From Oscillospiraceae bacterium (GTDB lineage: Bacteria; Bacillota; Clostridia; Oscillospirales; UBA644): a stretch of DNA of 12,379 nucleotides. The notes under the pieces are model-generated. The model was not told the origin of the DNA, ran no database searches, and saw only the letters and a program-made list of their open reading frames with translations. This document shows positions 7,473 to 12,379 of the stretch, in pieces. The stretch spans positions 1 to 12,379 of the forward strand of contig SVMP01000053.1 of the NCBI GenBank assembly GCA_015067385.1. Reading direction: 5' to 3'. Every line of letters starts with the position of its first letter. Within the stretch, counting starts at the first letter, position 1. Made by a program: the position numbers and the translations under genes.

Positions 7473-9239
7473 TTATTCAACAATAGCAAGATGCAGCTCG
7501 TCAAGCTGTTTGAGATCGGGTGCGGAAGGACAGTCCGTCATAAGCTCGGACGCATTCTGAACCTTCGGGAATGCTATAACATCACGCAGACTGTCTGCTC
7601 CGAGAAGCTGCATAACAAGTCTGTCAAGACCGATACCCATACCGCCGTGAGGAGGAGCACCGTATTTGAACGCATCGGTAAGATAACCGAATTTCTTGTA
7701 AGCCTCTTCATCGGAAAGACCGAGAAGCGCAAATATTCTCTTCTGGAGAACAGGATCTGTTATTCTTATAGAGCCGCTTGAAAGCTCAACGCCGTTGAGA
7801 ACAAGGTCGTATGCTTTCGCTCTTACCTTTGCCTTGTCTGTTTCAAGATATTCGAGACATTCGTCAAGCGGAGATGTGAACGGATGATGCATCGCAACAA
7901 AGGTTCCGAGCTCTTCGTCATATTCAAAGAACGGCATCTCGGTGATCCACATCAGATCCCAACCCTCAGGCTTGATCTCAAGACGCTTTGCCGTTTCTGT
8001 TCTGAGCATACCGAGCTGAGAAAGAACGTGGGAATTGTTCGTGTCCGCAATTATCATGATAACGTCGCCTTTTTCTGCTCCCATTTCGGTAAGGATGGCG
8101 TTCATTTCATCTTCGGTCATGAATTTTGCGAAAGAACATGCGGTGGATTCTTCGGTAAGTCTTATCCATGCAAGACCTTTACCGCCGCAGCCTTTAACAT
8201 ATTCGGTAAGCTTGTCGATCTCTTTTCTTGTAAGCTTGTTCGCAGAGTTCTTAGCGTTGATGCCTCTTACACTGCCGCCGCCTGCGATCGCGCCGGTAAA
8301 TACGGAAAATCCGCTCTTTTCAACGATCGCGGAAAGATCGTGTATCTCCATGCCGATACGTGTGTCGGGCTTGTCCGAACCGTATTTCGCCATAGCTTCG
8401 GCAAAGGTGAGACGTTTGATCGGAAGCTGAATGTCAACGCCGAGCGCCTCTTTGAAGATCTTCTGCATGAAGCCTTCGCCGATCTTGAGAACGTCTTCAA
8501 CGTCAACAAAAGACATTTCCATATCGATCTGTGTAAATTCGGGCTGTCTGTCTGCTCTGAGGTCTTCGTCTCGGAAGCAACGTGCTACCTGAATGTAACG
8601 GTCAAAGCCCGCAACCATCGAAAGCTGCTTATAAAGCTGGGGAGACTGCGGAAGAGCATAGAAATTACCGGGATGTACACGGGAAGGAACAAGATAGTCA
8701 CGTGCACCTTCGGGTGTCGATTTTATGAGCATCGGGGTCTCGATCTCGATAAATCCGTTGTCGTAAAAATAGTCACGGGTGATCTTTGTTACTTTGTTTC
8801 TGAAAAGAAGGTTGTTCAGAAGGTCGGGACGGCGAAGGTCGAGATATCTGTGCTTGAGACGAAGCTCTTCGTTAACGTTGGAGTTTTCAACAATCTCAAA
8901 CGGAGGTGTTTCACTCTTGCCGAGAACGGTAAGGCTTTCAACGGAAACTTCGATCTCACCTGTTGCCATATTTTTATTGATCGCATTTTCGCCTCTTGCG
9001 GTAACGGTACCCGTTGCGGTTATAACGTCTTCGGAACGGAGAGTGTACGCAATATCGAAAAGCTCTTTGGATTTCTGCTCGTCAAATGTAAGCTGAAGAA
9101 TGCCTGTTCTGTCTCTGAGGTCAATGAAGATAAGGCCGCCGAGAACTCTTCTTCTCTGTACCCAGCCTGCAACCGTGATCTGCTTGCCTTCGTCTTTTAT
9201 ATTGAAATTACCGCAGTAGTCTGTACGGTTAATATACAT
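7473..9239 (-). CDS. aspS: Aspartyl-tRNA synthetase
   Basis: 588 residues, the normal length for bacterial AspRS. Domains in order: an OB-fold anticodon domain (about 1-105, with GWVQRRR at 25-31 and FIDLRDR at 38-44); the class II core with VHPGNFYALPQSPQLYKQL (188-206) and motif 2 FRDEDLRADRQPEF (222-235); the bacterial GAD insertion (about 285-415, KYGSDKPDTR at its start); and motif 3 GMGIGLDR (533-540). Forms Asp-tRNA-Asp. At the site where histidine is common in non-discriminating enzymes this one has leucine (L33, in RRRVLGG), which hints at a discriminating enzyme. One residue does not settle it, and no gatCAB genes are in view. The ATG at 9239 follows AAAAGGA. hisS lies 54 nt upstream; this linkage is common in Firmicutes. 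No terminator is evident after it. Confidence 0.97.
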   Translation of the reverse strand: MYINRTDYCGNFNIKDEGKQITVAGWVQRRRVLGGLIFIDLRDRTGILQLTFDEQKSKELFDIAYTLRSEDVITATGTVTARGENAINKNMATGEIEVSVESLTVLGKSETPPFEIVENSNVNEELRLKHRYLDLRRPDLLNNLLFRNKVTKITRDYFYDNGFIEIETPMLIKSTPEGARDYLVPSRVHPGNFYALPQSPQLYKQLSMVAGFDRYIQVARCFRDEDLRADRQPEFTQIDMEMSFVDVEDVLKIGEGFMQKIFKEALGVDIQLPIKRLTFAEAMAKYGSDKPDTRIGMEIHDLSAIVEKSGFSVFTGAIAGGGSVRGINAKNSANKLTRKEIDKLTEYVKGCGGKGLAWIRLTEESTACSFAKFMTEDEMNAILTEMGAEKGDVIMIIADTNNSHVLSQLGMLRTETAKRLEIKPEGWDLMWITEMPFFEYDEELGTFVAMHHPFTSPLDECLEYLETDKAKVRAKAYDLVLNGVELSSGSIRITDPVLQKRIFALLGLSDEEAYKKFGYLTDAFKYGAPPHGGMGIGLDRLVMQLLGADSLRDVIAFPKVQNASELMTDCPSAPDLKQLDELHLAIVE

Positions 9240-9265
9240 AGTTGATCTGTCCTTTTCTAAATTTT

Positions 9266-9291
9266 ATTATATTTGTTTGTCACAATTGTGA
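9266..9291 (-). promoter_or_regulatory. Possible aspS promoter element with adjacent 12-bp palindrome
   Basis: The 54-nt gap between hisS and aspS contains a perfect TATAAT (minus strand, 9266-9271), 27 nt before the aspS start, and eight nt upstream of it a perfect palindrome TCACAATTGTGA (9280-9291). No good -35 hexamer lies 16-18 nt upstream of the TATAAT (AGTTCA is the 17-nt option). The promoter may therefore be weak, need an activator, or be absent. The palindrome covers the place where the -35 would be and looks like an operator half-site pair. It has no loop, so it is a poor terminator. I cannot name a regulator. Confidence 0.35.
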
Positions 9292-9293
9292 AC

Positions 9294-10541
9294 TTACTTC
9301 TTCAATATGTCGGTCAGTGCATCAATATCGTTTATATCTGTTTTTACGGATTCGCCGTTTGCCATGTTTCTGAGGTCTGCACTGCCTGCTTCAAGCTCTG
9401 AATCGCCTATGACCATCGTGTAGCGTGCGCCGATCTTGTCCGCATATTTCATTTGTGCTTTTACGGAACGCATCATGAGGTCTGTTTCTGCGTTGATGCC
9501 GTTTTTACGTAAGCCGTCAGCCATAGTAAACGCTTTCTTTGCAGCCTCTTCGCCCATCGATGCAATGTAAATATCTGCAACGGGATCAGTACCGAAATCG
9601 GGAATAAGCGGGAAAAGTCTTTCTATGCCGCTTGCAAAGCCGACTGCCGGGGTGTGCTTGCCGCCGAGCTCTTCGATAAGTCCGTCATATCTGCCGCCTG
9701 CCGCTACCGCAAGACCGCTGTTTGTGTCGATAAGCTCGAAAACAGTCTTTGTGTAGTAGTCAAGACCTCGAACGAGACCGCTGTCTTCTTCATATTCCGT
9801 TCCTATGGATTCCAACGCCTGTTTAACAGCCGCATAGTGTGTTTCACACTCATCGCAAAGGAAATCCGTGATCTTCGGAGCGTCTGCACCGATGCTCTGA
9901 CAGATCGGGCTCTTGCAGTCGAGAATTCTCATCGGGTTTCTCTGAAGTCTGCCCTTACATGTTTCGCAAAGCTCTGTTTCACGTGAAGCAAAAAATTCTT
10001 TGAGCGCTTCCTGATATTTTGCACGGCATACGGGACAGCCGATCGAGTTGATCTTGAGCTTAACGCCGTCTATGCCGAGGTTCTTGAGGAACATCTGAGC
10101 CATTTCGATAAGCTCTGCGTCCGCAAACGGAGACTGAGCACCGTAAAGCTCCATGCCGAACTGATTGAATTCTCTGTAACGGCCTGCCTGAGGCTTGTCG
10201 TAACGGAATACGTTGATCTTATAGTAAAGCTTTAACGGAAGCGCTCCGCCCAGAAGTCCGTTTTCAAGAGAAAGACGGACCGCCGAAGCAGTGCCTTCGG
10301 GGCGAAGAGTCATGGATCTTCCGCCCTTGTCGTCAAAGGTATACATTTCTTTTTGTACAATGTCCGTAGTGTCACCGACACCGCGAGCGAAAAGCTCTGT
10401 TTCTTCAAAAGTCGGGAAACGGACTTCTTTATATCCTGCGGCGAGAGCCGTTTTATCCGCAACAGCTTCTACGTAACGCCATTTGAATGAGTCCGAGGGG
10501 AGAACGTCGTTTGTTCCTCTCGGTGCTTTAATAATTGCCAT
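9294..10541 (-). CDS. hisS: Histidyl-tRNA synthetase
   Basis: 415 residues, normal for bacterial HisRS. Charges tRNA-His in the cytoplasm as a class II homodimer. Visible elements: PRGTNDVLP at 7-15; TLRPEGTASAVR at 78-89; motif 2 region FRYDKPQAGRYREFNQFG at 112-129; a histidine-specific LVRGLDYYT at 256-264 and GGRYDGL at 282-288; motif 3 AVGFASGIERL at 299-309; then the C-terminal anticodon-binding domain from about 325. The insertion domain has several cysteine pairs (C169/C172, C192/C195, C209/C214, C229/C232). These look like a zinc-ribbon arrangement and are, as I recall, shared by many Firmicute HisRS. GGAGG lies 7 nt before the ATG. The gene starts only 23 nt after the mgsA homologue, so there is no space for a T-box and it is probably expressed from an upstream promoter. 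Confidence 0.97.
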   Translation of the reverse strand: MAIIKAPRGTNDVLPSDSFKWRYVEAVADKTALAAGYKEVRFPTFEETELFARGVGDTTDIVQKEMYTFDDKGGRSMTLRPEGTASAVRLSLENGLLGGALPLKLYYKINVFRYDKPQAGRYREFNQFGMELYGAQSPFADAELIEMAQMFLKNLGIDGVKLKINSIGCPVCRAKYQEALKEFFASRETELCETCKGRLQRNPMRILDCKSPICQSIGADAPKITDFLCDECETHYAAVKQALESIGTEYEEDSGLVRGLDYYTKTVFELIDTNSGLAVAAGGRYDGLIEELGGKHTPAVGFASGIERLFPLIPDFGTDPVADIYIASMGEEAAKKAFTMADGLRKNGINAETDLMMRSVKAQMKYADKIGARYTMVIGDSELEAGSADLRNMANGESVKTDINDIDALTDILKK

Positions 10542-10564
10542 TGTTTATCCTCCGGAGATATGCG

Positions 10565-10993
10565 TTAATATATATTTTTCTTACGTTTGCCAGATGTCAT
10601 CATTATGGGCTCTTTCCATTCAAAGTCGCCTCTTTCAAGGGCTTTGACGAGGAGCTCCGCTGTCGTTATATTTGTTGCAACGGGAATATTGTGTACGTCA
10701 CAAAGACGTAAAAGCGTTGTGCAGTCGTATGTTTCGTTTGTGGAAAGAGAGGGGTCTCGGAAAAAGAAAAGCATGTCAACTTCACCGTTTGCCATTCTTG
10801 CCGCAATCTGCTGTACGCCGCCGTGTATGCCGTTCATAAAGCGTACTATCTCAAGCCCGGTCGCGTCTGCAATGAGCTTTCCGGTCGTTCCTGTAGCACT
10901 AAGCTTGTGTCTTGCGAATATTCCGCAATTTGCAACGCAGAACTGTACAAGCAGCTCTTTACGTTTATCGTGCGCAATAAGTGCAATGTTCAT
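10565..10993 (-). CDS. mgsA: Methylglyoxal synthase homologue with altered active site
   Basis: 142 residues, the usual MgsA length. True MgsA converts dihydroxyacetone phosphate to methylglyoxal and phosphate. The fold is clear: IALIAHDKRKELL at 3-15 (H8, D9 and K12 match the phosphate/substrate residues), ATGTTGKLI at 33-41, then LRLCDVHNIPVATN at 95-108 and TAELLV. Two active-site positions differ. Where the family has GGDQQ, with the catalytic aspartate (E. coli D71), this protein has GGVQQ, with V60 encoded by GTA. Where the family has a PHxPD loop (E. coli H98 and D101), this one has NETYD, keeping the second aspartate (D90) but with E87 in place of the histidine. By established mechanism the change at D71 should abolish or greatly reduce synthase activity, so the product may bind phosphate ligands without catalysis or do something else (inference). 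It follows the minD-like gene by 48 nt, with GAGGT before the ATG. Confidence 0.85.
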   Translation of the reverse strand: MNIALIAHDKRKELLVQFCVANCGIFARHKLSATGTTGKLIADATGLEIVRFMNGIHGGVQQIAARMANGEVDMLFFFRDPSLSTNETYDCTTLLRLCDVHNIPVATNITTAELLVKALERGDFEWKEPIMMTSGKRKKNIY

Positions 10994-11041
10994 ATATAAT
11001 ACCTCGGCTCTGAAGCCTTCCTTTCTTTGCGGAATTGATTC

Positions 11042-11794
11042 TTACCAGAATTTGTAAAGCTCCGTAAATTCACCGTCGATCCTTGCGGCTATGTTTACGT
11101 ATGCTTTTTTCGAACGCGCTCTTTTTATGTCAATAACAAGCTGTTCGGCGTTCAGCGCTTCCGATGTCTTCGAATCTTCCGGTATGAGTCCTATGAGTCT
11201 TACGCTCACTCTGTCTATAACATCGTCTATGTTCGGCGCTGTGCCGTTTTCGATAGCTTTGGCGCGTACTCTGTTAACAACGAGCGATACATTTGCGTGG
11301 CTTTCATATGCCGCCGCCGCAACTCGCTCCGCATCGTGAATGGATGTAACATCGGGAGTTGCCACAACTATAACGTGGCTTCCTCTTGTAAAGAAACTGT
11401 CGATACCTCTTCCGATACCCGAAGGACAGTCCATCACTATATAATCGTATTCGTTATCGTCAAGAAGCTTTTTTGCGGTCTTTAACAGAAATTCACTCAG
11501 ACCGTCGGGATCGTCGGGACTTCTGAGAGGCGCGGAAAGAAGATAAAGCCTCTCTTTTCCGTTAACATGAACTATCGCATCGTCAACGGTACATCTGCCT
11601 GCGTATACGTCCGATGAATCCCAGATGTGATCGTCACTCATTCCGAAAACAATGTCGAGATTTTTAAGATATATATCACAGTCGACCGCAAGCACACGGT
11701 TTCCTCTTTCGGCAAGACAGGCGGCAAGATTTGCCGTAAGCGTCGTCTTTCCGACTCCGCCCTTGCCCGATGCCACAACTATCAGCTTTCCCAT
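11042..11794 (-). CDS. minD: MinD-like deviant-Walker ATPase, no membrane-targeting tail
   Basis: 250 residues of the MinD/ParA ATPase group. The deviant Walker A is KGGVGKT at 11-17 with signature lysine K11. VDCDIYLKNLDIVFG (37-51) matches the MinD switch I region, and DCPSGIGRG (122-130) is the Walker B/switch II region. VVATPDVTSIHDAERV at 143-158 and LIGLIPEDSKTSEALN at 200-215 are also MinD-like. MinD proteins use ATP to dimerise on the membrane and place the division septum with MinC and MinE or other partners. Usual MinD has about 265-270 residues and ends in an amphipathic helix. This protein stops at ...FTELYKFW, shortly after the KAY-N-A region, without such a helix. No minC or minE is next to it. 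The start is set by AAAAGGAG before the ATG at 11794. It begins 20 nt after the PBP gene, so the two are probably co-transcribed. A different MinD-family role is possible. Confidence 0.82.
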   Translation of the reverse strand: MGKLIVVASGKGGVGKTTLTANLAACLAERGNRVLAVDCDIYLKNLDIVFGMSDDHIWDSSDVYAGRCTVDDAIVHVNGKERLYLLSAPLRSPDDPDGLSEFLLKTAKKLLDDNEYDYIVMDCPSGIGRGIDSFFTRGSHVIVVATPDVTSIHDAERVAAAAYESHANVSLVVNRVRAKAIENGTAPNIDDVIDRVSVRLIGLIPEDSKTSEALNAEQLVIDIKRARSKKAYVNIAARIDGEFTELYKFW

Positions 11795-11814
11795 GTTCGA
11801 CTCCTTTTCTTCGG

Positions 11815-12379
11815 TCAGCTTATCAGCTCACCTTCATTTTGTGCGGATATAAAACGCTGTTCTTTTGAAAAATAATACGAAAGAACGTCCTTTACAAGCT
11901 CCGCATTTATCGGCGAGGCACTCAGACCGCCGTTTTCTATTACTATCGCAAATGCTATTTCCGGGTTTTCCGCAGGCGCAACGCCGACCATGAGCGATGT
12001 CGGTATGCCGACTGTTTCCGCTGTACCCGTTTTTACGGCTATCGTCGTTATTTTGAAATCCTCAAAACCCGAATATGCCGAACCGCCTTTCTCCATTGCC
12101 GCCATCTTCATGCCGAGCAATATGGAATCAACGGTCGATTTTTTAAGATCGATCTTTTCAAGGACCGTCGGCTTCGTTTCGTTGATCAGCTCGCCCGTAG
12201 TTCTGTTTCTTACGGCTTTGATAATATACGGCTGATAACGTGTTCCGCCGTTCGCTATGGTCGCAACATAGTTTACAAGCTGAAGCGGTGTCGCTGTCGT
12301 GTATGACTGACCGATAGCCGTGAGTATCGTGTCCGCCGCCTGCCATGTCTCGCCCAGAGCGTTAAGATATTCCTTGCTT
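11815..12379 (-). CDS. mrdA: Penicillin-binding protein 2, C-terminal part (5' end beyond window)
   Basis: The frame is open from the window edge (first whole codon at 12378) to a TGA at 11815-11817, giving 187 residues that I translated by hand. No start codon is in view, and an internal TTG at 12120 is not a start. This is the end of a class B PBP transpeptidase domain, which cross-links peptidoglycan on the outer face of the membrane. IGQSYTTATPLQLVNYVATIANGG is very typical of PBP2 proteins of the elongation machinery, and KTGTAE (the KTG active-site motif) lies further on. The SxxK and SxN motifs and the membrane anchor are off the right edge. The position just upstream of minD, as in the mre/min cluster of Clostridia, supports MrdA/PBP2 over PBP3/SpoVD types. 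Confidence 0.88.
   Translation of the reverse strand, partial: SKEYLNALGETWQAADTILTAIGQSYTTATPLQLVNYVATIANGGTRYQPYIIKAVRNRTTGELINETKPTVLEKIDLKKSTVDSILLGMKMAAMEKGGSAYSGFEDFKITTIAVKTGTAETVGIPTSLMVGVAPAENPEIAFAIVIENGGLSASPINAELVKDVLSYYFSKEQRFISAQNEGELIS

Noticed and set aside
7426..7485. Run of seven T after the aspS stop (minus strand) as a terminator, and a TTGAAT/TAAATA pair as a promoter for the ABC operon.
   Set aside because: The only hairpin before the T-run is a 4-bp A/T-rich stem, too weak for a terminator. The promoter hexamers match the consensus at only about 4 and 3 of 6 positions. Neither is convincing.
10994..11041. Possible minE or a frameshifted MinD C-terminal helix in the gap after the minD-like gene.
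   Set aside because: The 48-nt gap is too short for minE. The sequence after the TAA contains the mgsA ribosome binding site and does not encode a recognisable amphipathic lysine-rich helix.
1..12379. CRISPR arrays, tRNA or rRNA genes, insertion sequences, phage genes or attachment sites.
   Set aside because: Reading both strands I saw no regularly spaced repeats, no transposase or integrase sequence, no terminal inverted repeats, and no intergenic space large enough for such elements apart from 538-701, which is explained by a terminator and a promoter.

Overview
The window is 12.4 kb of a bacterial chromosome. Every gene I can support lies on the minus strand, so transcription runs from the right edge to the left. 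The gene families, the strong AAGGAGG-type ribosome binding sites, the GC content (moderate, judged by eye) and the linked hisS-aspS pair suggest a Clostridia-type Firmicute (Bacillota), perhaps a gut Oscillospirales/Ruminococcaceae-like organism. The class is a fairly safe inference. Anything below class is a guess.

Layout in transcription order. (1) 12379-10565 is a reduced cell-shape/division cluster: the C-terminal end of a class B penicillin-binding protein 2, a MinD-like deviant-Walker ATPase, and a methylglyoxal synthase homologue. Clostridia commonly have mrdA-minC-minD-minE-rodA-mgsA here, but minC, minE and rodA are absent from this stretch. The MinD-like protein lacks the usual C-terminal membrane-targeting helix, and the MgsA-like protein lacks the catalytic aspartate. 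(2) 10541-7473 is hisS followed by aspS, two class II aminoacyl-tRNA synthetases. (3) 7425-2479 is a tightly packed ABC-transporter operon: ATPase, GTG-started ABC-2 permease, GldG-like auxiliary protein and DUF4340-type membrane-anchored protein, joined by 17-nt and 4-nt overlaps and a 15-nt gap. (4) 2459-702 is thrS, only 19 nt behind the ABC operon. It encodes a threonyl-tRNA synthetase without the N-terminal TGS domain. A hairpin at 665-695 probably ends the transcript. (5) 537-1 is the first 179 codons of a GH29 alpha-L-fucosidase with its own good promoter at 570-598, which begins an unrelated carbohydrate-use locus.

The longest gap between genes is 164 nt (538-701). It holds the thrS terminator and the fucosidase promoter. 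All other gaps are 15-54 nt, so there is no room for T-box leaders before any of the three synthetase genes. From the PBP gene to thrS I see only one plausible internal promoter (upstream of aspS, beside a perfect 12-bp palindrome) and no convincing internal terminator, so much of the window may be read as one long transcript. The points most worth following are the altered active site of the MgsA homologue and the orphan MinD beside it.
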